Below are positions 8,708 to 19,305 of a stretch of DNA of 64,000 nt, piece by piece. Each line of letters begins with the position of its first letter. Positions within the stretch are counted from its first letter, which is position 1. The notes under the pieces were generated by a model, which was not told the DNA's origin, ran no database searches, and worked only from the letters and a program-made list of their open reading frames with translations. This DNA comes from Planctomycetales bacterium 10988 (GTDB taxonomy: Bacteria > Planctomycetota > Planctomycetia > Pirellulales > Pb10988): contig CP043547.1 in assembly GCA_009664345.1 (NCBI GenBank), positions 868,001-932,000 on the forward strand, in the 5' to 3' direction. The position numbers and the translations under genes were made by a program.

Positions 8708-11536
8708 ATGCACCACTCACCCCAAGATTGGCTTGTACGCAAGCGCGATGGGAGGACAGTTCCGTTTGATCTGTCCCGAATCCAAAAAGCACTTTTGAAT
8801 GCGTTTCGAGCCGAATTGAATCTCGCCGAGAGTCAGCCGCTAGAGGCCGACGTTTTGGCGGATATCAACCAACTCGCTCAAGCCGTGGCCCAGGAAGTCG
8901 CCCCGCAGGCGAGTTCTTCCACCGGCGTCGATGTCGAGCGCATTCAGGATTATGTTGAACTCGAATTGATGTCGCGCGGCCAGTATCGTGTTGCCCGCCG
9001 CTACATTGTCTACCGAGCCGAACATGAGAAGATGCGTGCCCTCCGCAGTTCGGTTCCCGAAGAGACGAAGGCGCCGCAACTTTACGTGAGGCTGGACGAC
9101 GGGACGCGTGTTCCGTTTGCTCCTCGTCGGATCGAGCGACGGCTGGCCGAAGCCGCCAAGGGACTTGAATCCGTCATCAACGTTGAAGAACTTACCGAAG
9201 ATGTCCTGCGGTCCGTATTCGATGGAATCTCCGTGGGCGAGATCGATCGCGCCCAGATTTTAGCTGCACGCTCTCGGATCGAGCGAGACTCTGCTTATGA
9301 CACGGTGGCAGCTCGATTGATGCTGAATGTCGTTTATCGGGAGGCCTTTGGCGAAGTCCCCGCTCCGAAACAGCTTGATCAAAAGTATCGATCGCAGTTC
9401 GAACATTACTTAATCGATGGGATCCAAGCCGGGCGGCTTAGTAGCGAGCTAAGATCTTTTGACTTAGTTCCGATCATTGCTGCATTGAAACCCGAGCGGG
9501 ATCATCAATTCCGTTATTTAGGTTTGCAGGCCATCTACGATCGCTATCTCTTGCATGTCGATGAGCGACGGATTGAAACGCCGCAATACTTCTGGATGCG
9601 AGTGGCGATGGGCTTGGCACTTTGCGAAAAGCAGAACCGTGAGGAGCGAGCGATTGAGTTTTACGAGGTGCTTTCGGCCTTCCGTTTTACTTCGGCCACT
9701 CCGACCTTGTTCAACTCCGGCACGAATCATCCGCAACTTAGCTCCTGTTATCTAACGACGATTAACGACGATCTGCCGCACATTTTCAAATGTATTTCCG
9801 ATAATGCTCAGCTTTCAAAATGGGCCGGCGGCTTGGGGAATGATTGGACCCGCATCCGTGCGACGAACGCCAAAATTCAAGGAACCAACGGACGTAGCCA
9901 AGGCGTGATTCCCTTTTTGAAAATCGTCAACGATACAGCCGTAGCGGTCAATCAAGGAGGGAAGCGGAAAGGCGCGGTCTGCGCATACCTCGAAACGTGG
10001 CACCTCGATATCGAGGAATTTCTCGACCTTCGTAAGAACACCGGGGATGATCGCCGCCGCACGCACGACATGCACACCGCCCACTGGATTCCCGATCTCT
10101 TTCTGCAACGCGTCCGCGATCAAAAGGAATGGACACTCTTCAGTCCCGACGAAGTACCCGACCTTCACGACCTGTATGGTCAGGCTTTCCAGGAACGATA
10201 CGAGGAGTACGAACGTCGGGCAGAAGCCGGCGAGATGCAACTCTTTCGGCAAGTGAATGCCGCGGAACTCTGGCGAAAGATGCTGACACGGTTGTTTGAG
10301 ACGGGTCATCCTTGGATTACTTTCAAGGACCCCTCGAACATTCGTTCCCCACAAGACCACGTTGGCGTCGTGCATAGTAGCAATCTTTGCACCGAGATTC
10401 TGTTAAATACCTCGGAGTCGGAGACCGCCGTTTGCAACTTGGGATCGATCAATTTAAAGGAGCATCTCAAGGAAGGTTCGCTCGACCACCAACGGTTGCA
10501 AGCGACGATTCGCACTGCCTTGCGAATGCTCGACAACGTGATCGAGATCAATTTCTATCCGACGCCCGAAGCGAAGACCGCCAGTCAAACCCATCGCCCG
10601 ATCGGGTTGGGAGTCATGGGCTTTCAAGATGCTTTGCATGCGTTGCGGATCAGTTACGCCAGTGAGGCCGGGGTTCAGTTTGCCGATGAAAGCCAAGAGG
10701 CGATCGCCTACTATGCAATTTTGGCTTCGACCGAATTAGCCCAAGAACGCGGCGCTTATGCCAGTTTTCCAGGTTCGAAGTGGGATCGTGGCTTACTACC
10801 ACTCGATACTTTAGAGATCTTGGAAAAAGAGCGTGGCTTGCCGGTAACTCTCGATCGAAGCTCCACGCTTGATTGGAGTCGAGTCCGGACGGCGATTGCC
10901 GATCATGGGATGCGGAACAGCAACGTCTTGGCGATTGCCCCGACCGCAACGATTTCGACCATCATCGGCGTTTCGCAATCGATCGAACCTTCCTATAAAC
11001 ATCTTTACGTCAAAAGCAATCTTTCCGGTGAGTTCACGCAGGTGAATACCGTCTTGGTCGAAGAACTAAAACTGCGTGGTCTCTGGAATAAAGACCTGCT
11101 TGAAGAACTTAAATACTACGATGGTTCTCTTCAAGCGATTGGATGCATTCCGCAGGAGATTCGCGAACGGTATCTAACCGCTTTTGAAATCGATCCGAAG
11201 TGGCTCATCGAATGTGCCGCCCGACGTCAAAAATGGATCGACCAAGGGCAGTCGCTCAACTTCTATCTTGCTGAACCCAGTGGTCGCAAGCTCGATTCCA
11301 TGTACCAACTTGCTTGGGAAAAAGGGTTGAAAACGACCTACTACCTGCGGACGCTTGCCGCCACGCAGGTGGAAAAGTCCACGATGGATGTCAATCGCTT
11401 CGGGATTCAACCTCGCTGGATGAAGAATCGAAGCGAGTCCAGCAAGCTGGCAGTCAATCGAGAGGAAACCTCCGACCAAGCAGTCGAAGCCACGGCCTGT
11501 TCGCTTGACGAGCCGGACTGCGAAGTCTGCCAATAA
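8708..11536 (+). CDS. nrdA: Ribonucleoside-diphosphate reductase large subunit, class I
   Basis: NrdA reduces ribonucleoside diphosphates to deoxy forms in the cytoplasm together with NrdB. The protein has 942 residues. Two ATP-cone domains fill roughly residues 1-115 and 124-215 (allosteric activity site), followed by the ten-stranded barrel. Catalytic residues are visible: the redox pair C347 (SSCYL) and C576 ([10 protein letters not shown]), and the thiyl-radical N559-x-C561-x-E563 (NLCTE). The C-terminal shuttle cysteines are C938 and C941. AAAGGA before ATG 8708 serves as ribosome binding site. It is the first gene after the cobalamin riboswitch. The double ATP cone suits the class Ic partner encoded at 14182. 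Confidence 0.93.
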   Translation: MHHSPQDWLVRKRDGRTVPFDLSRIQKALLNAFRAELNLAESQPLEADVLADINQLAQAVAQEVAPQASSSTGVDVERIQDYVELELMSRGQYRVARRYIVYRAEHEKMRALRSSVPEETKAPQLYVRLDDGTRVPFAPRRIERRLAEAAKGLESVINVEELTEDVLRSVFDGISVGEIDRAQILAARSRIERDSAYDTVAARLMLNVVYREAFGEVPAPKQLDQKYRSQFEHYLIDGIQAGRLSSELRSFDLVPIIAALKPERDHQFRYLGLQAIYDRYLLHVDERRIETPQYFWMRVAMGLALCEKQNREERAIEFYEVLSAFRFTSATPTLFNSGTNHPQLSSCYLTTINDDLPHIFKCISDNAQLSKWAGGLGNDWTRIRATNAKIQGTNGRSQGVIPFLKIVNDTAVAVNQGGKRKGAVCAYLETWHLDIEEFLDLRKNTGDDRRRTHDMHTAHWIPDLFLQRVRDQKEWTLFSPDEVPDLHDLYGQAFQERYEEYERRAEAGEMQLFRQVNAAELWRKMLTRLFETGHPWITFKDPSNIRSPQDHVGVVHSSNLCTEILLNTSESETAVCNLGSINLKEHLKEGSLDHQRLQATIRTALRMLDNVIEINFYPTPEAKTASQTHRPIGLGVMGFQDALHALRISYASEAGVQFADESQEAIAYYAILASTELAQERGAYASFPGSKWDRGLLPLDTLEILEKERGLPVTLDRSSTLDWSRVRTAIADHGMRNSNVLAIAPTATISTIIGVSQSIEPSYKHLYVKSNLSGEFTQVNTVLVEELKLRGLWNKDLLEELKYYDGSLQAIGCIPQEIRERYLTAFEIDPKWLIECAARRQKWIDQGQSLNFYLAEPSGRKLDSMYQLAWEKGLKTTYYLRTLAATQVEKSTMDVNRFGIQPRWMKNRSESSKLAVNREETSDQAVEATACSLDEPDCEVCQ

Positions 11537-11562
11537 TCCTTTCATCGAATACAACTTTCTTT

Positions 11563-11700
11563 TTCGAAAAGTACTTTTTGATTAGCGCATCTTTTGGAAC
11601 TTCAGGCCCAAGGTACGTTGATAGCATATTTTCAAAAAGCACCTTTCACATTCAATATAAAAAATACTTTTTAACTTAAAATCAAAAAGCACTTTTAATA
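11563..11700. repeat. AT-rich palindromic repeat cluster before metE (4 units)
   Basis: Four imperfect units fit TCAAAAAGYACTTTTTGA. They are centred near 11572 (CGAAAAGTACTTTTTGA), 11634 (TCAAAAAGCACCTTTCA), 11664 (TAAAAAATACTTTTTAA) and 11688 (TCAAAAAGCACTTTTAAT). They fill most of the nrdA-metE gap. The same unit type recurs before nrdB and as an array at 44953-45053. Confidence 0.55.
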
Positions 11701-11712
11701 AAGGTTCACACC

Positions 11713-14016
11713 ATGGCGATTGCAACCAACTTTGGATTCCCACGTATTGGAACCCAGCGCGAACTGAAAAAGGCCGTTGAAGCCTATTGGAAACAGAAAC
11801 TTTCAGCCGAGGAGCTTTCCCAAACCTGTCGTGAATTACGTCTTCGACATTGGAAGTTGCAACAAGCAAGCGGCATTGAGCAGATTCCATCAAATGACTT
11901 TTCGCTCTACGATCAGGTCCTCGATATGACCGCGATGCTCGGCGCGGTCCCTGCTCGTTATGATTGGTCAGGGGAAACGGTGGACCTCGATACCTATTTT
12001 GCCATGGCGCGAGGGCGAGCGGGCAAGAAAGGTGAGTCAGATGTCGCCGCGATGGAAATGACCAAGTGGTTCGATACGAACTATCATTACATCGTCCCGG
12101 AACTCACTGCCGATCAAAAATTTCGGCTCGCTTCTCGCAAGGCGATTGATGAGTTTACCGAAGCCAAAGAGGCGGGCATGGTCACTAGGCCGGTGTTGAT
12201 CGGCCCGATCACTTATCTGTTACTTAGCAAATGTGAGGGCGATGCATTCGATCGCTTCCGTTTGTTGGAGCGAATGCTTCCTGTTTATGAAGAGCTATTG
12301 CAAGACCTTGCTGCTGTCGGAGCGCAATGGGTTCAGATTGATGAACCGGCGTTGGTTCTCGATTTGGATGAGAAAACACTGGCGGCGTTCGCGCCGACCT
12401 ATCAACGACTGAAAGAAGCTTCGCCATCGCTTTCCTTGCTTGTGGCAACCTATTTCGGGGATTTGCGAGAGAATCTCGAAACGGCCTGCCAACTGCCCGT
12501 GGATGGGCTGCATGTGGATTTGGTCCACGGCTTGGGTCAGCTTGAGGCGGTCCTGAAAGCATTCCCTACGACGAAGCATCTCTCTTTGGGTGTCGTCGAT
12601 GGCCGCAACATCTGGAAGACAGACCTCGGAGGAGCCCTGGGATTAATCCGAGAAGCCGAACAAGCGCGAGGCAGCGAGCGGCTCATGATTGGCCCTTCGT
12701 GCTCGCTTTTACATTCGCCAATCGACCTTGATTTAGAAGTCGATCTCGATCCGGAAATCCAAACTTGGCTCGCCTTTGCCAAACAAAAATTGCAAGAGAT
12801 TTCTACACTAACTCAGGCAATCAATGGGAACGAAGAGTCTGTTCGTCTGGTGCTTGAGGAAAACCTTGAAGCCATTCGGGCAAGAAAAATCTCAGAGCGG
12901 GTACATCAACCGCATGTGAAATATCGTCTCGAAGCGATTACCTCCGAGATGTCGCATCGGCAATCACCATTCACCGAGCGGGCGCTCGTTCAACGTCAGG
13001 CAATCAAGTTGCCGGTCCTGCCGACCACAACGATCGGCTCTTTCCCGCAAACGAAGGACCTACGCAAGGTGCGAGCGGACTATAAAGCCGGTCGGATCGA
13101 CGAGGCAACTTATGACTCATTCATTAAGCAACAGATCGACGACACGATACGCTTTCAAGAAGAGGTCGGGCTCGATGTGCTGGTTCATGGCGAGGCCGAA
13201 CGGAACGACATGGTCGAATACTTCGGTGAACAGCTCGATGGCTTTACCTTCACGAAGAACGGTTGGGTACAAAGCTATGGTTCGCGCTGCGTTAAACCTC
13301 CGATTATCTTCGGGGATGTCTCTCGGCCAAAAGCGATGACGGTGGATTGGATCAACTACGCCCAATCGAAAACTTCTAAGCCTGTGAAAGGGATGCTCAC
13401 CGGTCCGGTAACGATCTTGCAATGGTCCTTCGTTCGCAACGATCAACCCCGCAGCGTGACCTGTCGCCAGATTGCTTTAGCCATTCGTGATGAAGTCGTG
13501 GACCTTGAAAAAGCAGGAGTGCAGATGATTCAGATTGACGAGGCCGCCTTGCGAGAAGGATTGCCGCTTCGCCGCCGTGATTGGGAGATTTATCTCACCT
13601 GGGCGGTCGATTGCTTCCGCCTAACTGCCAGCAGGGTCAAGGACCAAACGCAGATTCACACCCACATGTGTTATTCCGAATTCAACGACATTATCCCTTC
13701 GATCAGTGACATGGATGCCGATGTCATTTCGATCGAATCCTCTCGCTCGAAAATGGAATTGCTCAAGGCTTTCGAGGCGTTTCAATATCCCAACGAGATC
13801 GGCCCCGGCGTGTACGACATCCATTCACCCCGCATTCCGAGCGAAGAAGAGATGGCGGAACTCCTGCGAAGTGCATGCAAGGTCTTGCCGCCGGAACGAG
13901 TTTGGGTCAATCCTGATTGCGGGCTGAAAACCCGAGGTTGGCCGGAAGTGAAGGAGTCACTCAAGAATATGATCGGTGCTGCTCAAGCTTTACGAAAAGA
14001 GTTAACGACTGTTTAA
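11713..14016 (+). CDS. metE: Cobalamin-independent methionine synthase
   Basis: MetE transfers the methyl group of 5-methyltetrahydropteroyl-triglutamate to homocysteine without B12, the last step of methionine synthesis. The 767-residue protein has the usual full length (about 750-770). The N-terminal domain starts NFGFPRIGTQRELKKA. The C-terminal catalytic barrel starts at TTTIGSFPQTKDLRK. Zinc ligands are H651 and C653 (THMCYSEF) and C736 (NPDCGLKTRGW), with the Glu ligand in SIESSRSK. It sits between nrdA and nrdB on the same strand, 176 bases after nrdA, under the cobalamin riboswitch. That fits a B12-shortage regulon. Confidence 0.95.
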   Translation: MAIATNFGFPRIGTQRELKKAVEAYWKQKLSAEELSQTCRELRLRHWKLQQASGIEQIPSNDFSLYDQVLDMTAMLGAVPARYDWSGETVDLDTYFAMARGRAGKKGESDVAAMEMTKWFDTNYHYIVPELTADQKFRLASRKAIDEFTEAKEAGMVTRPVLIGPITYLLLSKCEGDAFDRFRLLERMLPVYEELLQDLAAVGAQWVQIDEPALVLDLDEKTLAAFAPTYQRLKEASPSLSLLVATYFGDLRENLETACQLPVDGLHVDLVHGLGQLEAVLKAFPTTKHLSLGVVDGRNIWKTDLGGALGLIREAEQARGSERLMIGPSCSLLHSPIDLDLEVDLDPEIQTWLAFAKQKLQEISTLTQAINGNEESVRLVLEENLEAIRARKISERVHQPHVKYRLEAITSEMSHRQSPFTERALVQRQAIKLPVLPTTTIGSFPQTKDLRKVRADYKAGRIDEATYDSFIKQQIDDTIRFQEEVGLDVLVHGEAERNDMVEYFGEQLDGFTFTKNGWVQSYGSRCVKPPIIFGDVSRPKAMTVDWINYAQSKTSKPVKGMLTGPVTILQWSFVRNDQPRSVTCRQIALAIRDEVVDLEKAGVQMIQIDEAALREGLPLRRRDWEIYLTWAVDCFRLTASRVKDQTQIHTHMCYSEFNDIIPSISDMDADVISIESSRSKMELLKAFEAFQYPNEIGPGVYDIHSPRIPSEEEMAELLRSACKVLPPERVWVNPDCGLKTRGWPEVKESLKNMIGAAQALRKELTTV

Positions 14017-14104
14017 AGACAGCATTTTAGGCTCTAAGAATCTTCACTTTCTCAGAGTCTCGAAATGATTGCTACTGTTGAAACTAGGAAAACTCTGGCA
14101 GTAC

Positions 14105-14122
14105 TCAAAAACTGATTTTTGA
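14105..14122. repeat. Single palindrome of the AT-rich family before nrdB
   Basis: TCAAAAACTGATTTTTGA has perfect 7-base arms TCAAAAA/TTTTTGA around a 4-base centre. It lies 60 bases before the nrdB start and has the same arms as the units before metE. Confidence 0.5.
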
Positions 14123-14181
14123 AAGTGCTTGGGTATTGTCAGAGTTTTTTGCGCTACGAATCCTACGAAACAAGGAAACCG

Positions 14182-15252
14182 ATGAATCCGCATATCATTC
14201 CTACACCTGATCAAGAGAACTCCGCCGAACGATCCAACTTACGAATCGATGTGCGTGAGAAGCGGTTGATCAATTGTCATCAAGTGGACGTGAATCAGTT
14301 GATGCCGTTGAAATACAAATGGGCATGGGAGCATTATCTGAATGGCTGTGCGAATCATTGGATGCCCACCGAAGTGCCGATGCACAAGGATATCGAAACG
14401 TGGCGGTCTTCCAAATTGAGTTCCGATGAGCGCCTGGTGATTATGCGAAATCTCGGCTTCTTCGCCACCGCCGAGAGCCTCGTCGGGAATAATCTCGTTC
14501 TCGCCATCTTCCGCCATGTGACGAATGCCGAATGCCGACAGTATCTGTTGCGGCAAGCTTTCGAAGAGGCGATCCATACTCATACGTTTTTATATGTGGT
14601 TGAAAGCCTTGGATTGGATGAGCGAGAAATCTTCAATATGTACCGCGAAATTCCCAGCATTGCCGAGAAAGATGCTTTTGAAATGCGGCTCACGAAGTCG
14701 ATCCTCGACCCTGACTTTTCGACGGAGACCACTGAAGGGGCTCAAACCTTTCTCCGAAATTTGATTGGCTACTATTTAATTATGGAAGGGGTTTTCTTCT
14801 ACACCGGTTTTGTCATGGTGCTTTCATTCCACCGTCGCAACTTGATGACCGGCATCGGAGAGCAGTTTCAATATATTTTGCGGGATGAAACGATACACCT
14901 CAACTTCGGCATCGACTTGATCAACGGCATTCGCCACGAAAATCCCGAGCTTTGGACCGAAGCGTTTCAACAATCAATCCTGGAGGATGTACGGCAGGCC
15001 GTCGAGTTGGAAATCGCCTATGCTGAAGATTGCCTGCCTCGGGGCCTGCTCGGTCTAAGTGGGGAGCTTTTCCGGGAATATGTGCAGTTCATTGCCGATC
15101 GTCGTCTGGAACGAATTGGACTTTCAGCACAATATCGTAGCTCCAATCCTTTCCCCTGGATGAGCGAAACGATGGACCTTACCAAGGAGAAAAACTTCTT
15201 CGAAACCCGTGTCACGGAATACCAAACCTCCGGCACCCTTAATTGGGATTAA
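14182..15252 (+). CDS. nrdB: Ribonucleotide reductase small subunit, class Ic type (Phe at the radical position)
   Basis: NrdB houses the metal cofactor that starts radical chemistry in NrdA. I start it at ATG 14182, preceded by AAGGA; an upstream in-frame start at 14119 adds a non-conserved extension. It has 356 residues. All six metal ligands are in order: E98, E129, H132, E202, E236, H239. The position four residues after H132, Tyr122 in E. coli, is F136 (IHTHTF), and the first ligand is Glu instead of Asp. Both traits define the Chlamydia-like class Ic, which uses Mn(IV)/Fe(III) instead of a tyrosyl radical. All spacings match the Chlamydia protein with an offset of nine. Confidence 0.92.
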   Translation: MNPHIIPTPDQENSAERSNLRIDVREKRLINCHQVDVNQLMPLKYKWAWEHYLNGCANHWMPTEVPMHKDIETWRSSKLSSDERLVIMRNLGFFATAESLVGNNLVLAIFRHVTNAECRQYLLRQAFEEAIHTHTFLYVVESLGLDEREIFNMYREIPSIAEKDAFEMRLTKSILDPDFSTETTEGAQTFLRNLIGYYLIMEGVFFYTGFVMVLSFHRRNLMTGIGEQFQYILRDETIHLNFGIDLINGIRHENPELWTEAFQQSILEDVRQAVELEIAYAEDCLPRGLLGLSGELFREYVQFIADRRLERIGLSAQYRSSNPFPWMSETMDLTKEKNFFETRVTEYQTSGTLNWD

Positions 15253-15626
15253 ATCGTTGATCCTCAGAGAAGGTTCGTCTTCTCATTTCTTCACTGCTCA
15301 AATCAGAAGGAGATAGGAAAGTCAAAAGTTTATCGCCCGATACGAAAGAGCGGATTGAATTCTGAGGCCTTGGCTTCGTTCTGGAATGGAGACGCTCACT
15401 AGAGTTTGTGGATTATAAGGCTTGTAAGGGAAATGGGGATTGAATTGATTGATTGCATTTTACTTAGCTAGCATAGCGTTGCTTTTACTGCAATTCATTC
15501 ATTCCTATTGATCGGTAGTGACGATACAGTTGGCATAGATGGCGAGAAATCTGTTGCCAAACGATGGGCGGCAGTTCTTGAGGGTAATCCTTCAAAAATG
15601 AGTCCTTTTCCGAAGAGTCTAGTCCT
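15253..15626. other. Intergenic, no gene seen
   Basis: 374 bases between nrdB and the TolC-like gene. No frame resembles a protein. It must contain the promoter for the outer-membrane protein gene, but I see no clear box. Confidence 0.35.
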
Positions 15627-17129
15627 ATGCGAACTTCGATCATTAAGCGGTTAGGTCCTTCTTGTTCAGCCTGGTCCTCCGCGAACGTGGGTCTCTTGAA
15701 GGGGAGTTTGCTCAGCTACTTGCTGGTAAGTGGCTTGGGAGCGGCTTCCTTCGGGCAGACAGTCGCTTCGCATACGATCCCCAATTCTGGAGCGAGGCAA
15801 ACCCCGCAAGCCCCGGTGATTCAGACACTTCCGTCTCCCAGCCCTGCTGATCCCGCGACCTTCCCTTCGGCAAATACCCTGGAATTTTCAGCACAGCCGT
15901 GGCATCCTCAACTGCCGATGGTCCCAGCCAATGAGCCGAAGTGGTCCCTCCCAGCGTTGGAACAAATGGCGTTGCAACGGAATCCGGCTTTACAAGAGGC
16001 GGAGGCCAAAGTTCGCTCTTATCAAGGGGCTTGGGTGCAAGCCGGATTGAAGCCGAACCCGGTGGCTGGCTATTTCGGAGAGGAAATTGGAGATGATGGT
16101 ACCGCGGGTAAACAAGGTGCTTTTTTTAGTCGAGAGATTATTACAGCACAGAAATTGGCAAAATCTCAAGCGGTTATCTGTCGTGAGATTCAATTCGCCG
16201 AGCAACAAGCGATGATGATTCGTGAACGAATTCAAACCGATGTAAAATCGACCTACTTCCGACTCTTGGTGATTCAGCAGCGACTTAACCTTTTGGAACA
16301 ATTGAAGGAACTTAGCCAACAAGCGGTTCGTTCCTCGGAACAACTCTTAAATGCTCAGGAAGTAAGCCGTAGCGCTTTACTTCAAACGCGAATTGAAGCG
16401 AATCGAATTGTCCTAATGGAGAAGCAAGCCCATTATCAAGAAGAAGCCGCTTGGCGAGAACTAGCTGCGATCGTCTCTAGCCCGCATTTAGAGCGAGGTC
16501 ATTTACTCGGTGATCCGTATCATGACCTGCCGGAATTCGAATGGGAATCGGCCAAAGATCACATCCTGTCACGAAGTCCCGAAGTCGCCGCCGCTTATGC
16601 AAATCTCCAAAGATCGCAGGCTGCTTACCGACGGGCCAAAGCCCAAGCAACACCTAACTTCAATGTGGAAGGTTCCGTAGCCTATGATTATGCCGCGGAG
16701 AATACTATCGCAGGGGTTCGTATAGGAGTTCCGTTGACGATCAATGATCGAAACCAAGGAGGTATCCGGCAAGCTCAAGCGGAAATGACCCAAGCGAGCC
16801 AGCAGATCGATCGCATTAAACTCTCCTTAGAGCAACAATTAGCTGGTGTTTTTCAACGATATCTCGATGCTCAGCTTGAGGTCAGCACCTATCGGGATGA
16901 AATTGTTCCAATTGCCAAAGACAATCTCAATTTAATTACACAGGGTTATCAAGCGGGTGAAATCGGTTATCTGGAGTTACTCACCGCACAGCGGACTTAC
17001 ATTGAAACCACCTTGGAGTCTTTGAAAGCCTTGCAAAATCTTTGGGAACCAGCCATTGAAATCGAAGGGTTTTTGTTGAAAAACAGCCTAGCTGGCCCGG
17101 TGGAACTTTATAATACCAAACCTTGGTAG
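15627..17129 (+). CDS. TolC/CzcC-family outer-membrane efflux protein
   Basis: This is the outer-membrane channel component of an RND or type I secretion-like pump. It has 500 residues. A signal peptide with the hydrophobic stretch LLSYLLVSGLGAASFG (about 28-43) is followed by a Pro-rich linker. Two OEP repeats follow with long alpha-helical coiled segments, about 105-290 (LPALEQMALQRNPALQEAEA) and 310-490 (SRSPEVAAAYANLQRSQAAY, QGYQAGEIGYLELLTAQRTY). No membrane-fusion or inner-membrane pump gene is adjacent, so the substrate is unknown; heavy-metal (CzcC-like) export is a frequent role of this branch. Confidence 0.85.
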   Translation: MRTSIIKRLGPSCSAWSSANVGLLKGSLLSYLLVSGLGAASFGQTVASHTIPNSGARQTPQAPVIQTLPSPSPADPATFPSANTLEFSAQPWHPQLPMVPANEPKWSLPALEQMALQRNPALQEAEAKVRSYQGAWVQAGLKPNPVAGYFGEEIGDDGTAGKQGAFFSREIITAQKLAKSQAVICREIQFAEQQAMMIRERIQTDVKSTYFRLLVIQQRLNLLEQLKELSQQAVRSSEQLLNAQEVSRSALLQTRIEANRIVLMEKQAHYQEEAAWRELAAIVSSPHLERGHLLGDPYHDLPEFEWESAKDHILSRSPEVAAAYANLQRSQAAYRRAKAQATPNFNVEGSVAYDYAAENTIAGVRIGVPLTINDRNQGGIRQAQAEMTQASQQIDRIKLSLEQQLAGVFQRYLDAQLEVSTYRDEIVPIAKDNLNLITQGYQAGEIGYLELLTAQRTYIETTLESLKALQNLWEPAIEIEGFLLKNSLAGPVELYNTKPW

Positions 17130-17306
17130 TAGCATTTTCGTTCGAAGTAGTGCTCCGCATAAACTACCCATCTTTACCATTTCCTAATCAATGACATCTG
17201 AGAGGCAGAGAACTCCGCTTCTTTGCTCTTTGCGAACTTGCCGCTTCCTGATTAGAATGCCTCCTCGTTTGAGAAGGAATCTCTCAGGAAGTGGAAGGAT
17301 TCGCGC

Positions 17307-18053
17307 GTGAGTCGTATTCTTTGTGTCAGCAATCAAAAGCGTGGGGTTGGAAAAACCACCACGACGCTCCAGCTTGGCGATCAACTCGCCCGGTCGGGCG
17401 TTCGGGTACTGCTGGCCGATTTAGACCCTCAAGGTCAACTCACTTCACGCATGGGAATCTCTCCAGCCCCGTTTTCTCCTTTGCTTTCGACGGAGCCGCT
17501 GAACCAATTCATTCGGCCTTCGCGATCGCCAAATCTCGATCTGTTGCCAAGCTGTCCATCACGAACCGAAAATCAACCCTTTGAGTCGCTCGCCAACAAC
17601 GAGCGGGCCGAATTGGTGGACCGATTTCGGGAAGTTGCGGAGACCTACGATGCGGTTCTTTGCGATTGCCCGCCCTCTTTGGGAAGCATTACAGAACTCG
17701 CCTTGCAAGCCGCCGAAGAAATTCTGATTCCGGTGCAGGGTGATTTTTATGCCTTGGAAGGCCTGGATCAAATGGTCGCAGTTATTCGCGGGGCAATGCA
17801 AGGCACGAACCCCGACCTTCGCTTTGGCGGGGTAATCCTGACAAGATTCAACGCTCAACACCCTTTTTCAAATCATATCGAACAAGAAGTCCGTGAATTT
17901 TTTGGAGAAATTGTCTTCGATACGGTGATTCCCGAAGATCAAGCTCTTTTGGAATCTGCTAACGAATCGCAGGCAATCTTTGAATATTCGATTCGCTCGC
18001 CGGGAATGCGAGCCTATGCCGAACTCTGCATGGAGGTAATTGACCGTGGCTAA
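17307..18053 (+). CDS. parA: Chromosome partitioning ATPase ParA/Soj
   Basis: ParA is a nucleoid-bound ATPase that moves ParB-parS complexes to segregate the chromosome origin. It has 248 residues and starts at GTG 17307 (AAGGA upstream). It shows a deviant Walker A KRGVGKTTTT with the signature Lys at residue 12, a Walker A' DLDPQGQLT and a Walker B VLCDCPPSLG. There is no N-terminal helix-turn-helix, so it is the chromosomal Soj type and not the plasmid type Ia. It overlaps parB by 8 bases, so the pair is translationally coupled. Confidence 0.92.
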   Translation: MSRILCVSNQKRGVGKTTTTLQLGDQLARSGVRVLLADLDPQGQLTSRMGISPAPFSPLLSTEPLNQFIRPSRSPNLDLLPSCPSRTENQPFESLANNERAELVDRFREVAETYDAVLCDCPPSLGSITELALQAAEEILIPVQGDFYALEGLDQMVAVIRGAMQGTNPDLRFGGVILTRFNAQHPFSNHIEQEVREFFGEIVFDTVIPEDQALLESANESQAIFEYSIRSPGMRAYAELCMEVIDRG

Positions 18054-19101
18054 GGAAAGACGCTTAGGACGAGGATTAGAAGCCCTCTTGGGATCAGCTC
18101 CGGAAAGTGCCGAAACCTCACCAGCAGGGACCGGGACCGCGCTGGCGGAAACCCCGCGAAGCATGGGAAATGCCCTTCCGGCTCCACAATCCAATCCCCA
18201 AAATCAAGGCTCTGCCGGAGGCTCGAATTCCGCGACTCCGCTCATTTCCGTGGAAAAGGTTCGACCGAATCCCTTTCAACCACGCCGGGAATTTGATCGC
18301 AAAGCCCTGGAACAACTCGCCGAGAGTATCGATTCGAATGGCCTGCTGCAGCCCATCGTTGTGCGAAAGAAAACCGATGGCTACGAAATCATCGCTGGCG
18401 AACGTCGTTGGCGGGCCTGCAAACAACTCGGTTGGGAAGAAATTCCCGCCACGGTGAAGTCGATCGATGACCGTCAAATGGCCGAGCAAGCCATCATCGA
18501 AAACCTTCAGCGTCAAGACTTAAACGCCTTGGAAAAAGCGGCCGCCTTCAAGAATTACCTGAAGGAATACCGTTGTCCTCAATCGGAACTTGCCAAGCGT
18601 GTCGGCATTGATCGTTCGACGGTGGCAAACTTGATTCGCCTGCTAGAACTTCCCGAAGTAGTACAACAAGCGGTCGCCGAGGACTCCATCTCCGCCGGAC
18701 ACGCCCGAGCCCTGCTACCTCTGGGTGAAGAAAAGGCCCAAATCAAGTTCTGCAAACGAATTCAAAATGAAGGTTGGTCCGTCCGCGTCACCGAACAAGC
18801 CGTCAAGGAGCTGATTGAAGAAGCCGATCGCGAAGTCCTCGCCGAAAAGGCCGATGAAAAACAACCCAATCTTGAACAACGCACCCGCGCCGAACATCTT
18901 GCCTCGTTGGCTGAGAACTTCCGCGTTGCCTTGGGAACCAAAGTGGAAGTCCGTCAAGGAGCGAAAGAAACTGGCCGCATCGTCATTCACTTCACGACCG
19001 AGAAAGAATTCTCTCGCCTGCGTGAACTCCTCCTGCAACCAACGCATAAAATCCAAGAGGCCCTCGAAGCCGAGCAAGCCGAGACCGCTTCAACAGAATA
19101 A
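18046..19101 (+). CDS. parB: Chromosome partitioning protein ParB/Spo0J
   Basis: ParB binds parS sites, spreads along DNA as a CTP-dependent clamp and is moved by ParA. The start is GTG 18046 (AKERRLGRGLEALLG), overlapping the parA stop; an upstream TTG in frame is less likely. It has 351 residues. The ParB/Srx CTP-binding domain lies at about 67-160 with IAGERRWRA (GERRxRA box) and IIENLQRQDLNALE. A helix-turn-helix lies around VGIDRSTVANLIRLLELP. The C-terminal dimerisation region follows. The region before residue 65 is low-complexity (Ala, Pro, Asn). Confidence 0.92.
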   Translation: MAKERRLGRGLEALLGSAPESAETSPAGTGTALAETPRSMGNALPAPQSNPQNQGSAGGSNSATPLISVEKVRPNPFQPRREFDRKALEQLAESIDSNGLLQPIVVRKKTDGYEIIAGERRWRACKQLGWEEIPATVKSIDDRQMAEQAIIENLQRQDLNALEKAAAFKNYLKEYRCPQSELAKRVGIDRSTVANLIRLLELPEVVQQAVAEDSISAGHARALLPLGEEKAQIKFCKRIQNEGWSVRVTEQAVKELIEEADREVLAEKADEKQPNLEQRTRAEHLASLAENFRVALGTKVEVRQGAKETGRIVIHFTTEKEFSRLRELLLQPTHKIQEALEAEQAETASTE

Positions 19102-19305
19102 TCCAAAGCGAGAAACATTCAGCGAACCTTTCCTTCTCCTTGAGCGTCTATTCAATGGAACTCAGGGAGAAGGCATCGTTCACTTACCGACAATGCTTTC
19201 AAAACTGCATATTGAAGAAGGAATCGAAAATTCTTCACATTCCTCCAGGGAAATGAAGAAACCGCCTTGGAGAATATCCCTTCACTCGATATAATCAGAA
19301 ACTCA

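Noticed and set aside
8708-11536. nrdA as a B12-dependent class II reductase (nrdJ)
   Set aside because: A separate NrdB with six metal ligands is encoded nearby, and the riboswitch logic requires a B12-independent enzyme.
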